DNA of 64,000 nt from DATHTC01 sp963746805 (GTDB taxonomy: Bacteria; Actinomycetota; Thermoleophilia; Gaiellales; Gaiellaceae). Made by a program: the position numbers and the translations under genes. A model generated the notes under the pieces. It had not been told where the DNA came from. It worked only from the letters and a program-made list of their open reading frames with translations, and did not search any database. Positions within the stretch are counted from its first letter, which is position 1. Each line of letters starts with the position of its first letter. Where the stretch lies: NCBI GenBank assembly GCA_963746805.1, contig CAVVCQ010000008.1, positions 558,001 through 622,000 on the forward strand, read 5' to 3'. Of the stretch, positions 41,927 through 50,840 are shown piece by piece.

Positions 41927-42754
41927 CTGAACGTCCTCTGGGGCTTCCTCCTCACGTTCGCCGTCTCAGCCGCCGCGATTGCGGCGATGCTGCTCGTGCG
42001 CCGCCGCGCGCCCGACGGCGGCTACTTCGCCGACGGCGACCGCGCCGCCGGCGTCTTCGGCGTGCTCGCGACCGGGTTCTCGGTCCTGCTCGGCTTCATC
42101 GTCTTCCTCGCGTTCACGAGCTACGACCAGTCGCGGAGCGGCGCCGAGACGGAAGCGCTGATGGTGACGCAACAGATCCAGACGGCGCAGTTCTTCCCCG
42201 CCTCGGCCTCCGCCGAGCTCACGGGCGAGCTCGTCTGCTACGGCAGATCCGTCGTCGGCGACGAGTGGGAGCGGATGCAGGCGGGCACGCTCGGCGACGC
42301 GATCAACCCATGGGGGGTCGAGCTCTTCGAGACGGTCAGGAGGGTGCAGCCTCAAACCGCGTCGGAGCAGTCGGCCTACGACAAGTGGCTCGAGCAGACC
42401 TCGACGCGCGAGGCGGCCCGGCAGGACCGGGTCCACGGCGCCGTCGGCGTGATCCCGACCCAGCTCTGGATCGTCCTGTTCTTCATCGCTGCCGTCATCT
42501 TCGTCTACACCCTGTTCTTCGCCGACCGCAGCGAGCACGCAGTCGTCCAGTCGCTGCTGATGGGCTCGGTGGTCTCGGTGATCGTCACGCTGTTGCTCCT
42601 GTTGTACGCCCTCGACCGTCCGTTCACGGAGGGCGTCGGCGGCCTCGAACCGGTCGCGATGGAGCGCGCGCTCCGCATCGTGGACGAAGCGCTCCGTGAC
42701 ATCGGCGCCGAGGTTCCCGTGCCCTGCGGCCCCGACGGCGCCTCCCGGTCGTGA
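41927..42754 (+). CDS. DUF4239-like membrane protein, probable CTG start
   Basis: This protein of 275 residues has an N-terminal helix (VLWGFLLTFAVSAAAIAAMLLV), a second (GVFGVLATGFSVLLGFIVFLAF), a large extracytoplasmic domain and two C-terminal helices (LWIVLFFIAAVIFVYTLFF; VSVIVTLLLLLYALDRPF). This is the layout of the bestrophin-related DUF4239 family. The start is probably CTG at 41927: GAGGAGG lies six bases upstream, and the first ATG (41987) would cut the first helix in half. Its stop overlaps the next gene by four bases (GTGA). Confidence 0.75.
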   Translation: MNVLWGFLLTFAVSAAAIAAMLLVRRRAPDGGYFADGDRAAGVFGVLATGFSVLLGFIVFLAFTSYDQSRSGAETEALMVTQQIQTAQFFPASASAELTGELVCYGRSVVGDEWERMQAGTLGDAINPWGVELFETVRRVQPQTASEQSAYDKWLEQTSTREAARQDRVHGAVGVIPTQLWIVLFFIAAVIFVYTLFFADRSEHAVVQSLLMGSVVSVIVTLLLLLYALDRPFTEGVGGLEPVAMERALRIVDEALRDIGAEVPVPCGPDGASRS

Positions 42755-43374
42755 AGGTCGACGAGCGCCTCGAGATCGTCGCGACCGTCCTCCTGTCGAT
42801 CGCCACGGTCGGGACGGCGTGGAGCGGCTACCAGGCGAGCCGCTGGAACGGCGAGCAGGCGAAGTCGTTCAGCCGCGCGTCGACGCTGCGCGACGCGTCC
42901 AACAAGGCGGACGCCCTCGCGAACGCGCAGACGCAGATCGACGTCGCCACCTTCACGCAGTGGGTGGACGCGTTCGCGCTCGACCGGACCGAGCTCGCCG
43001 ACTTCTACTTCGCCCGCTTCCGCCCGGAGTTCAAGCCGGCGGTCGACGCCTGGATCGCGGAAAGGCCCCGACGGAACCCCGACGCGCCGCTGACGCCGTT
43101 CGCGATGCCGGAGTACAAGCTGGCGGCGAGGGCGGAGGCGGAGCGGCTCCAGGCGGAGGCGGAGCGCACGTCGGCGACGGCGCGGACGAACGTCCAGCGC
43201 GCGACGAACTACGTCCTCTGCGTCGTCCTGTTCGCTGCCGTGCTCTTCTTCGCCGGGATCAGCACGAAGCTGGACACGCCCGTGCTGCGCCGCTTCCTGC
43301 TCGGGTTCGGGATCTTCGTGTTCGTGGCGACGGTCGTCTGGATCGCGACGTTCCCGGTCAGCATCTCCGTCTGA
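42751..43374 (+). CDS. Membrane protein with coiled coil (DUF4337-like)
   Basis: This protein of 207 residues has an N-terminal helix (LEIVATVLLSIATVGTAWSGYQASRW), a 90-residue helical region rich in Ala, Glu and Arg, and two C-terminal helices (YVLCVVLFAAVLFFAGIST; FLLGFGIFVFVATVVWIATFPV). The SGYQASRWNGEQA opening recalls DUF4337 proteins, which are uncharacterised. It is translationally coupled to the DUF4239-like gene, so the two probably form a complex in the membrane. Confidence 0.65.
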   Translation: MKVDERLEIVATVLLSIATVGTAWSGYQASRWNGEQAKSFSRASTLRDASNKADALANAQTQIDVATFTQWVDAFALDRTELADFYFARFRPEFKPAVDAWIAERPRRNPDAPLTPFAMPEYKLAARAEAERLQAEAERTSATARTNVQRATNYVLCVVLFAAVLFFAGISTKLDTPVLRRFLLGFGIFVFVATVVWIATFPVSISV

Positions 43375-43383
43375 GAGGACGCG

Positions 43384-43389
43384 TAGGCT
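43384..43389 (+). promoter_or_regulatory. -10 box of a leaderless promoter for the DMT transporter
   Basis: TAGGCT ends exactly six bases before the ATG at 43396. No Shine-Dalgarno sequence is present, and the dyad motif is absent here. Confidence 0.5.
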
Positions 43390-43395
43390 CCACCA

Positions 43396-44274
43396 ATGGC
43401 GTCGGTCCTCGCGCTCGTCGCAGCGTTCCTGTTCGCCGTCGCCGCCACGCTGCAGCAGAAGGGCGCCCTCAACCTCCCCGAGATCTCGCTGCGCGACCCG
43501 GCGTCGCTGGCGCGGCTCGCGGCCCAGCGGATGTGGCTGTTCGGCACCCTGGCACTGCTCACGGGATATGTCTTCCAGGCGGCTGCGCTCGATCGTGGAC
43601 GCCTCGCGATCATCCAGCCGCTGCTCGTCACGACCGTCGTCTTCGCGCTGCCGCTCGGCTACTTCCTGACGAGGCAGACCGTCGGCCGATTCGAGGTGAT
43701 CGGCGCCGCGGTCATCGTCCTCGGGCTCGCGCTCTTCGCGATCTACGGCGACCCGGCGGGAGGCAAGGAGAACGCGCCGGGCGACGAGTGGGCGATCGCG
43801 ATCGGCGTCCTCGTGGCCGTCTCGGCGGTGCTGCTCGTGTTCGGCGGCCGCGGCGGCCTGACGGTGCGAGCCGCCGTCTACGGGACCGTTGCCGGGATCC
43901 TGTTCGGGCTCTCCGCGTCGCTGACGAAGCCGACTCTCGACTACCTCCACGAGAGCATCGGCGAGCTCTTCACCCACTGGGAGCCGTATGCGCTGGCGAT
44001 CGCCGGCGTGCTCGGGTTCGTGCTGCAGCAGGTCTCGCTCGGCACGGGGAAGCTGGCGCCGTCGGTCGCGACCGTCTCGGTCGCGAACCCCGTCGTCGGC
44101 ATCCTGCTCGGCGTCCTCCTGTTCGACGAGCGCCTCAGCCGGCCGGCGTGGCACGTCGTCGTTGCCTGCATCGGGCTCGGCGTCGCCCTCGTCGGTGCGG
44201 TCCTGATCGCTCTCGCCCGGCACGGAGGCGAGGAGGAGCAGGAACGGCCGGTCGCGTCCGTCGCGACCGCGTAG
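43396..44274 (+). CDS. DMT-superfamily transporter (EamA/NIPA-like)
   Basis: This protein of 292 residues has nine or ten membrane helices in two halves. The opening MASVLALVAAFLFAVAATLQQKGAL and GYVFQAAALDRGRLAIIQPLLVTTVVFALPLGY are typical of actinobacterial DMT proteins related to NIPA-type magnesium transporters and EamA exporters. The second half has LQQVSLGTGKLAPSVATVSVANPVVGILLGVLLFDERL. The substrate is not determined. It is convergent with the next gene, four bases apart, without a terminator. Confidence 0.85.
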   Translation: MASVLALVAAFLFAVAATLQQKGALNLPEISLRDPASLARLAAQRMWLFGTLALLTGYVFQAAALDRGRLAIIQPLLVTTVVFALPLGYFLTRQTVGRFEVIGAAVIVLGLALFAIYGDPAGGKENAPGDEWAIAIGVLVAVSAVLLVFGGRGGLTVRAAVYGTVAGILFGLSASLTKPTLDYLHESIGELFTHWEPYALAIAGVLGFVLQQVSLGTGKLAPSVATVSVANPVVGILLGVLLFDERLSRPAWHVVVACIGLGVALVGAVLIALARHGGEEEQERPVASVATA

Positions 44275-44278
44275 CGGC

Positions 44279-45466
44279 CTACCCCGGTGCGGGCGCGGGC
44301 GGCGGCGGTGCCTCGACCGCCGGGCCGCCGTTCTCGAGCTCCGCGACGGTGAGACGACGGAACGCCTCGAAGCCGATCGCGACGAGCGCGCCGAGGACGA
44401 GCACGCCGAGCCAGTTCCGGAGCGCCGGCACGGGCCCCCAGAGCACGAGCAGGAGATACAGGCCGCCGAGTAGCGCCCAGGCGCCGCCGGGGTAGTCGCG
44501 GAGCGGCGGCCCGATCACGCCGCGAATGCGCCGCGCGATACGCGACGGCCCCGCGAGCGCCGAGCCCAGGAGGATCACGATCCCGTAGATGACGAGCGCC
44601 CAGGCGATCTGCAGCAGCAGGCTCGTCCCGATCAGCCAGGCCGAGCCGGCGGCGTCCCGGATCGACTCCCCCTGCGCCAGCGCGTCGACGAGGTAGTTCC
44701 CGGCCGCGCGGCGGATCACGCCCAGCAGGATCCCGACGAGGAGGAGGACGACGCCGACCCAGGTCAGCATTCCGCGCCGGTCGCGGGCGAGCCAGATCGC
44801 GCCCGCGAAGGCGGCGATCGCCAGGAAGACGACGACCCAGGTCAGGGCCTTGATCACCTTCACCGTGGTCTGCGCGGTCTCGAGCTGATCCGACTGGAGG
44901 ATCGTGATCTGGCCGGCGTCCTCGGGGAGCCGCTGCTCGAGCTGCTCGCCGATCCCGAGCTCGTTGCCGACGGTCACGAGGAACGTGCGGAGGTCGAGGG
45001 TCACGTTGCCCTCCGCGGTGGAGACGCCGGCCCGGGTCTCGTCATTCAGGACACGCAGCAGCGTCTCGTGGGCGATCCGGTTGACGTCCTCCCAGAGCGC
45101 CTGGAAGCGCGGGCTCTCGAAGAGCCGGTTCACCGCCTCCTCCGCCGGGGTTCGCAGCGACCCCGCGATCGGCCCCGCGAGCCCCGCGAGGTTCGGTGGG
45201 AGGCGCTCCTCGAGCCGGCCCTCGATGTCCCCGTACTCGTAGAGCTGGTCGACGACGTAGATCGAGAGCGCGTTGCGGACGTCCGGGTCGGCGAGGAGGT
45301 CCGTGCTCGAGTTCACCCAGGCGTCGGTGTCGAGCGCCTGCCGCTTCACCCAGACCGTCAGCGAGCCGACGAGCAGGATCAGCGTCCCGAGCGCCATGAG
45401 CCCCCAGACGAGGATGGTGCGTGTCCGCGGGCTGAGCCGGTCCGCGCTCTCTTCGGGAACGCTCAT
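44279..45466 (-). CDS. Integral membrane protein of unknown function
   Basis: This protein of 395 residues has one membrane helix (ILVWGLMALGTLILLVGSLTVWV), then a large extracytoplasmic domain (residues 45-190; TDAWVNSSTDLLADPDVRNALSIYVVDQL and a pattern of predicted helices), then about six helices and a Pro-rich tail. Many actinobacteria have proteins with this TDxWVxxxxxLxxxPxVxxAL opening, but I know of no function. It is controlled by a dyad promoter with GAGGAT eight bases before the ATG, so it belongs to the putative stress regulon. Confidence 0.75.
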   Translation of the reverse strand: MSVPEESADRLSPRTRTILVWGLMALGTLILLVGSLTVWVKRQALDTDAWVNSSTDLLADPDVRNALSIYVVDQLYEYGDIEGRLEERLPPNLAGLAGPIAGSLRTPAEEAVNRLFESPRFQALWEDVNRIAHETLLRVLNDETRAGVSTAEGNVTLDLRTFLVTVGNELGIGEQLEQRLPEDAGQITILQSDQLETAQTTVKVIKALTWVVVFLAIAAFAGAIWLARDRRGMLTWVGVVLLLVGILLGVIRRAAGNYLVDALAQGESIRDAAGSAWLIGTSLLLQIAWALVIYGIVILLGSALAGPSRIARRIRGVIGPPLRDYPGGAWALLGGLYLLLVLWGPVPALRNWLGVLVLGALVAIGFEAFRRLTVAELENGGPAVEAPPPPAPAPG

Positions 45467-45474
45467 CGTTGCCG

Positions 45475-45520
45475 ATCCTCCGGCGCCTCGCCACGGCCGT
45501 CATCACCCCGACGGGACGAT
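45475..45520 (-). promoter_or_regulatory. Dyad-regulon promoter for the membrane protein at 44279
   Basis: On the minus strand the 20-mer ATCGTCCCGTCGGGGTGATG (45520-45501) is one of the best dyad copies. GAGGAT (45480-45475) lies exactly 20 bases downstream and eight bases before the ATG at 45466. Confidence 0.65.
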
Positions 45521-45539
45521 GCCGTCGGTGCCGTGGCCC

Positions 45540-47336
45540 TCAGTCGACGGGCGACAGGTCGGGCACGATGCCGATGACGGCCGTGCCCTCGCCGGGGCGG
45601 GAGACGATGTCGAGCGTCCCCCCGGCGGCGCCGATCCGGTCGCGCATGCTCATGAGCCCGATCCCATTGGCGCGCTGCGCGAGGTCGAAGCCGCCACCGT
45701 CGTCGGTCACGGAGAAGCGGAGGTCGCTTCCCTCGTGCTCGAGCCGCACCGTCGCCCTTGCGCCCGGGCCGGCGTGCTTCGCCGTGTTCTGAATCGCTTC
45801 GAGCACGCAGTAGTACACGGCCTCCTCGACCGGCGGCGCGCACCGTCCCGACCGAGCCGTCGACGACGCGCACGGGAACCGCAGCGCCGCGCGCCGCCGC
45901 ACGGAGGGCGTCGGCGAGCCCCCACTCCCGGAGCACGGTCGGGTAGAGGCCGTGGGCCAGCGACCGGAGCTCGTCGACGGTCGCCGCGGCGTCGGCCGTG
46001 AGCTCGTCCAGCTCGCGCGCCAGCTGCGGGTCGTCGGCCCGCGCGCGTGCCGCCGTGAGCTTGAGCTGGATCGTGAAGAGGCGCTGCTGCGCGCCGTCGT
46101 GGAGGTTCCGCTCGAGCCGGAGCCGCTCCTGCTGGCCGGAGGCGACGATCCGCGCGCGCGAGTCGCGGAGATCGGCGACCAGCTGCGCGTTCTCGAGCAG
46201 CATCAGCGCGGTCGCCGCGAGGCCCTCCGTGATCCCGGAGCCCTCGTCCAGCGCGGCGTCGTGCACGAGCGCGGCAACCGGCTCGCCGTTCCGGAGCACC
46301 GGGGTGACGCCGACGTCGCGGTGGCCGAGTGGCAGCTCCACCGAGTTGCCCTCGACGTCGACGTACCCGCTTCCCGGCCGGCGGATCGCGAACCGCAGCA
46401 GCGGATCACCGAGGGCGTCGCGCAGCAGGCCCTCGACGCGCGCGGCGGTGACGGGCTCCCCGCCGACGCGGCCGACGAGCGAGACGAGGCTCGTGGCGGC
46501 GAACACGCGCCCGCGCACCTGGCCGACCAGCATCGCCAGCGGGATCGCCAGCGCTGCCGCGGCACCGGCGACCTTCAATCCGGTGAGCCCCTCGACCTCG
46601 AGCTGCCGGAGCACGGTGTACGCCGAATACGCCGCGGCGAGCGCGATCGCCGAGCCGAGGACGGGCAGGACGAGGCGGCGCCGAAGGATCGCGGGCGAGC
46701 GCGCCTTGTCGACGAGCAGCGCGATCATGCTGAGCAGCGCGAGGGCGGTGACGCCGTTCACGGCGAAGCCCAGCGCCGACGAGACCGCGTCGGGCGTCTC
46801 GATGAATTGGAACGCGTTGGCGGGGCAGGCGTCGCCGCAGTCCACGATCGGCCCCGACGCCGGCAAGGTCTCGACGAGCGGCAGCGTGACGAGCCAGAGC
46901 ACGGCGCTCGCGGCCGCGAAGGCCCCGATGAGCCGGCGCTCCACCGGCGTCTCGAGCCGGTCCCGTGGGAAGCAGAGGAATGCGTAGGCGAGGTACACCA
47001 CGACCGCCGCCAGCGCCACGCGGCCGATCGTGTGGGCGACCGGGTCGGTCGAGGCGTTGAGCGAGGCGACTGCGAAGCCGAGCCCCGTCTCCGCCACAAT
47101 GATCCCGAAGCGGCTCGCCGGGCGACGCCACCACGTGTACGCGCCGACGGCGACGTACGAGCCGACCATCGCAGCGCGCACGAGCGTCCACGCGTCGACT
47201 CCCGCGGCGTCGCCCAGTGCGACGCCCGCCCCGGTCAGGACGGCCGCGATCGCCCCGACCGTGGAGACGGTCGCGATCCAGAGAAGCCCTCGCGCAGGCC
47301 GGGCCGTCGCGATGGCGGGTGCAGCAATCGTCGCCA
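45540..47336 (-). CDS. Sensor histidine kinase with multi-TM sensor (one frame break)
   Basis: This kinase of about 598 residues has eight membrane helices in residues 15-260 and a GAF-like region (residues 280-380: RVEGLLRDALGDPLLRFAIRRPG...). The H-box is RLRLERNLHDGAQQRLFTIQL (phospho-His near residue 409), the LHDGAQQRL variant, and the ATPase domain has EAIQNTAKHA, DDGGGF and GIGLMSMRDR. One frame break near 45825-45845 separates the H-box part from the ATPase N-box; both sides are intact. The partner is probably the regulator at 50841, whose family usually pairs with this kinase type. The ATG has a GAGGAGGGA site. Confidence 0.85.
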
Positions 47337-47412
47337 TCGTTCCCTCCTCGACCCGTGGCGACCCCGGCCGGACACTACCAGCGCCCCGTCCGTGAAAACC
47401 CGTACGCCCGGG

Positions 47413-47426
47413 GTCGCATTTGCGAC
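47413..47426. promoter_or_regulatory. Perfect palindrome between the kinase and MalT-like genes
   Basis: GTCGCATTTGCGAC is an inverted repeat (six-base arms, two-base centre) in the 211-base divergent region 47337-47547. It is AT-richer than its surroundings and is a plausible operator for one of the local regulators. Nothing else except scattered CATCCG/CGGATG half-sites is seen in this gap. Confidence 0.35.
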
Positions 47427-47547
47427 ATCGCCGCGTCGTGGGCGCACGCCCGGCGTGCACATGCCATCCGGCGCACGAGTTCCGCGAACGGGCGGATGAC
47501 ACGGCGGTGCGCGGCGGGGCACGATCGAGGCCCCCGATCGGAGGACC

Positions 47548-49886
47548 GTGACCCCGCCTCCAGCATCTGTAGCCACACTCGAGCCGACGGGCTCCGCCAC
47601 GCGCGGAGCCCTTGCGGCCGTCGCGCCGACAACACCGGGCTTCGCCGTGTTCGAGTCGAAGCTCCGCGCCCCCGCGCTCCGCCCCGGCCTCGTCTCGCGC
47701 GCCGGGCTCGTGAACCGCCTGCGCGCTGCGCGCACCGTCCGCCTCGCGACGCTCGTCGCTCCCGCCGGCTACGGCAAGACGACGCTGCTCGGCCAGTGGG
47801 CCGCGCGCGACGAGCGGTCGTTCGTCTGGCTCTCGGTCGATGCGCGCGACAACGACCCGCTCCTGCTCGTGCGCCACCTCGCGACGGCGTTCGACCGGGT
47901 CGAGCCGCTCGACCAGGGCGTCCTCGACGCGCTCGAGGCGCCGGGGCCGTCGGTCTGGGAGGACGCGGCGCCGCGCCTGGCCGCCGCGGTCGCCTCGGAC
48001 CGGGCGCCGTTCGTCGCGGTACTCGACGGCGTGGACGCGATCCGCCGGGGCGACTCGGCCGACCTCGTCGCCGCGCTCGCCGAGCACGTGCCCGCGGGCT
48101 CGCTGCTCGTGCTCGTCGGCCGGTCGGCGCCGGCGCTGCCGATCGCGCGGCTCCGCGCCGCGGGCGGGCTGCTCGAGCTCGGGCCCGAGGACCTCGCGCT
48201 CAGCCGGCGCGACAGCCTCCTCCTCGTCCGCGCCGCCGGCCTCGAGCTCGACGACGAGGGCGCGTCGGATCTCGCGGCGCGGTCGGAGGGCTGGGCCGCC
48301 GGGCTCTACCTCGCGACGAGGGCGCTCGACGACGCCGGGCCGGCGAAGCGCTCCGTGTCGGTCGGCGGCGACGACCGCTTCCTCGCCGACTACTTCTGGT
48401 CGGAGCACCTCTCCCGCCTGAGCGCGGAGCGGCTCGCGTTCCTGCGCCGCAGCTCGGTGCTCGAGCGCCTGTCCGGCGAGCTCTGCGACGCGGTGCTCGA
48501 GCGCGAGGGGTCGGCGGTCGAGCTCGCGTCGATCGCGCGCGCCGGCCTGTTCCTCGTCCCGCTCGACCGGCAGGGCGGCTGGTACCGCTACCACCGGTTC
48601 TTCCGCGACGCGCTCGCGGCGCGGGCTGGAGCAGCACGAGGCCTCGCTCGTCCCCGGCCTCCACCTCCGGGCGGCGGACTGGCTCGAGCAACACGGCGAC
48701 CCGGAGGGGGCGCTCGTCCACGCCCGGGCCTGCGGCGACGCGGGTCGCGCCGGTCGGATCCTCATCACGATCGGGCTGCCCGGATCGAGCGCAGGGCCGG
48801 CCGCCGTGGAGCGCTGGCTCGACGCCTTCGGCCAGGAGCGGCTCGAGGCGCAGCCGGCGGTCGCGGCGCTCGGTGCCTGGGTCCACGCGCTTCGCGGCCG
48901 GCCCGAGGACGCCGAGCGCTGGCTGCAGAGCGCCGACCTCGCGGCGGCCGACGGGCTGCTACCCGACGGCTCGGCGTCGCCGCGGCCGTGGATCGCGCTC
49001 GTGCGGGCGGCGTTGTGCGCGGACGGCGTGGGGCAGATGGCGCTGGATGCGGACGCCGCGCTCGCCGACCTCCCGCCCGAGAGCCCCTGGCGGCCGACCG
49101 CGCTCGTGCTCGCGGGCGTCGCCCGGGCGCTGCGGGACGAGCGGGACGACGCCGACGCAGACCTTCGCCGCGGCCGCCGAGGCGGCGCAGCGCCGCGGCG
49201 AGGCCGACGCCGACGCGCTCGCGACGGCCGAGCGGGCGCTCCTCGCGGCGACCGCCGGCGACCAGTCCGGCCGCCGAGCAGCTCGCGCTGCGGGCACGCG
49301 AGGTCGCGGCGGGCGACCCGGTCGAGGAGCACGTCGGCCGCGCGCTCGCCCACGCGGTCGCGGCCCGGGCACTCCTCCGCCACGGCCGCTGGGACGAGGC
49401 GCGCCTGCGCTCGAGGCCGCCGAGGCGCTCGCCGGCCCGCTGTCGCACGCGCTGCCGTGGCTCGCCGTCCAGGTGCGCGTCGAGCTCGGGGCGGCCCACG
49501 TCACCCTCCGCGACCGGAGCGCCGCGGCGGCGCAGCTCGCCGAGTGCGAGCGGATCCTCGCGCTCCGGCCCGACCTGGGCTCGCTCGCGGACGCGGTCGC
49601 CGACCTGCGGCGCCAGCTCGACGGCCTTCCCGCCGCCGGCGACGGCCGCGGCACCGCGCTGACCGGCGCCGAGCTCCGGCTGCTGCCGTTGCTCGCGACG
49701 CATCTCTCGTTCCGCGAGATCGGCGAGCGGCTGTACGTCTCGCGCAACACGATCAAGACGCAGGCGATCTCGGCCTACCGCAAGCTGGGCGTCTCGAGCC
49801 GCAGCGCCGCGATCGAACGGGCGGGCGAGCTCGGGCTGGTGGACGCAGGCGACACCGCCGCAGGGGAGTTCATCCGCAGGGGATGA
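47548..49886 (+). pseudogene. MalT/LAL-type LuxR regulator, interrupted by several frame breaks
   Basis: This is a large ATP-dependent LuxR regulator of about 780 codons. The N-terminal STAND/AAA-like ATPase has Walker A LVAPAGYGKTTLLGQWAA (near residue 75) and FVAVLDGVDAIRRG. A TPR-like helical region follows (ERWLDAFGQERLEAQPAVAALGAWV), and the C-terminal HTH reads LSFREIGERLYVSRNTIKTQAISAYRKLGV. The first 355 codons are in one frame. Four breaks follow, near 48622, 49160, 49265 and 49410, before the intact HTH. Sequence between breaks remains conserved, so assembly indels are possible. If intact it would integrate a small-molecule signal with transcription activation. Confidence 0.8.
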
Positions 49887-49914
49887 TGCTCCGGCGATCC
49901 CGCCCGCAGAGGAT
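49869..49914 (+). promoter_or_regulatory. Dyad-regulon promoter for the CMD-family gene
   Basis: The 20-mer TTCATCCGCAGGGGATGATG (49869-49888) fits the dyad, and GAGGAT (49909-49914) lies exactly 20 bases downstream, 11 bases before the GTG. The dyad overlaps the last codons and stop of the MalT-like gene. Confidence 0.65.
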
Positions 49915-49925
49915 CGCCGGAACCA

Positions 49926-50285
49926 GTGAGCGACCACGAGGAGACGCTGCGCAAGCTCGCCGTCCGCGACGACGCCTACGTCGACCTGCTGCTCTCGAAC
50001 GGACGCGCGAGCGAGGCGGCCGCGGCGCTCGACCGGAGGGCGAGCGCGCTCGTGCGGATCGGCGCCCTCATCGCCCTCGACGCGGCGCCGCCGTCCTACA
50101 TGGAGGCGATCGAGGAGGCGCGCGCGCACGGCGCCTCGTGCGACGAGATCGCCGGCTGCCTCGTCGCCGTCCTGCCCACGGTCGGCGTGGCGCGCGTCGT
50201 CTCGGCGGCGCCGAAGGTCGCGCTCGCGCTCGGCTACGACGTCGACGCGGCGCTCGAGCTCATCGACGCCGCCGCGAAGCGCTGA
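49926..50285 (+). CDS. Carboxymuconolactone decarboxylase (CMD/AhpD-fold) family protein
   Basis: This small helical protein has 119 residues. The family core reads YMEAIEEARAHGASCDEIAGCLVAVLPTVGVARVVSAAPKVALALG. AhpD-type peroxidase activity needs a CxxC in this core; here the two Cys are spaced SC-DEIAG-C, so classical disulfide chemistry is unlikely. The GTG start follows a dyad-regulon promoter and has no Shine-Dalgarno sequence. It is probably co-transcribed with the membrane protein 17 bases downstream. Confidence 0.85.
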   Translation: MSDHEETLRKLAVRDDAYVDLLLSNGRASEAAAALDRRASALVRIGALIALDAAPPSYMEAIEEARAHGASCDEIAGCLVAVLPTVGVARVVSAAPKVALALGYDVDAALELIDAAAKR

Positions 50286-50302
50286 ACGGCCACCCGCCCA
50301 CC

Positions 50303-50815
50303 GTGCCGTCGCGAAGGCACGGCCGCCTGTACCGGATGATCCTCGGCACGAGCGGGAGCATCGCCGGGACCGTCTACGGGACGATCGTGGTGATGGGCGC
50401 GATCGTCGCCGGCGCCCACGGAGTCGAGAGTCTCTGGCGGCTGGACCTGGTCGTGGCCGGGACGGTCGTCGTCCTCTGGCTCGCGCACGTCTACGCGCAC
50501 GGGCTCGGGGAGTCGATCGAGCTGCGCCGCCGGCTCGACCGCGCCGAGTTCGTTTCCGTCGCGCGGCGAGAGCTCGCGATCGCGCTGGCCGCCGTCGGCC
50601 CCGTGGTCGCGCTGTCGCTCGGCGCACTCGAGGTGCTCCGGCCGACGAGGGCGGTGTGGCTCGCCCTCGGGATCGGGCTCTTCACCCTCGCGGTGCAGGG
50701 GTTCCGCTACGCCAGGCTCGAGGAGCTGGGCCGGTGGGAAACGGTCGTCTCGGTCGGGCTCAACCTCGGGCTAGGGCTCGCGATCGTCGGATTGAAGGTG
50801 GTCGTCGGGCACTAG
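50303..50815 (+). CDS. Four-helix membrane protein of unknown function
   Basis: This protein of 170 residues has four membrane segments (AGTVYGTIVVMGAIVAGA; LVVAGTVVVLWLAHVYAHGLGE; LAIALAAVGPVVALSLGAL; AVWLALGIGLFTLAVQGF) and a last weak one (VSVGLNLGLGLAIVGLKVVV). The motif VLWLAHVYAHGLGESIE is common in uncharacterised actinobacterial membrane proteins. The GTG at 50303 precedes a basic segment (PSRRHGRLYR). It is likely in an operon with the CMD gene and so part of the dyad regulon. Confidence 0.7.
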   Translation: MPSRRHGRLYRMILGTSGSIAGTVYGTIVVMGAIVAGAHGVESLWRLDLVVAGTVVVLWLAHVYAHGLGESIELRRRLDRAEFVSVARRELAIALAAVGPVVALSLGALEVLRPTRAVWLALGIGLFTLAVQGFRYARLEELGRWETVVSVGLNLGLGLAIVGLKVVVGH

Positions 50816-50830
50816 GGCCGGGGCCGGGGG

Positions 50831-50836
50831 TACGAT
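50831..50836 (+). promoter_or_regulatory. Candidate -10 box for the NarL-type regulator
   Basis: TACGAT ends four bases before the ATG at 50841. The spacing is short, so translation may instead begin further downstream (GTG near 50880). Confidence 0.3.
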
Positions 50837-50840
50837 CGCG

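Noticed and set aside
45463..49383. Long minus-strand open frame antisense to the MalT-like regulator
   Set aside because: The part above 47336 is Arg/Ala/Glu low-complexity with no domain, while the plus strand has clear ATPase and HTH motifs.
49926..50285. AhpD-type peroxidase call for the CMD-family protein
   Set aside because: The catalytic CxxC is absent; the two cysteines are separated by five residues.
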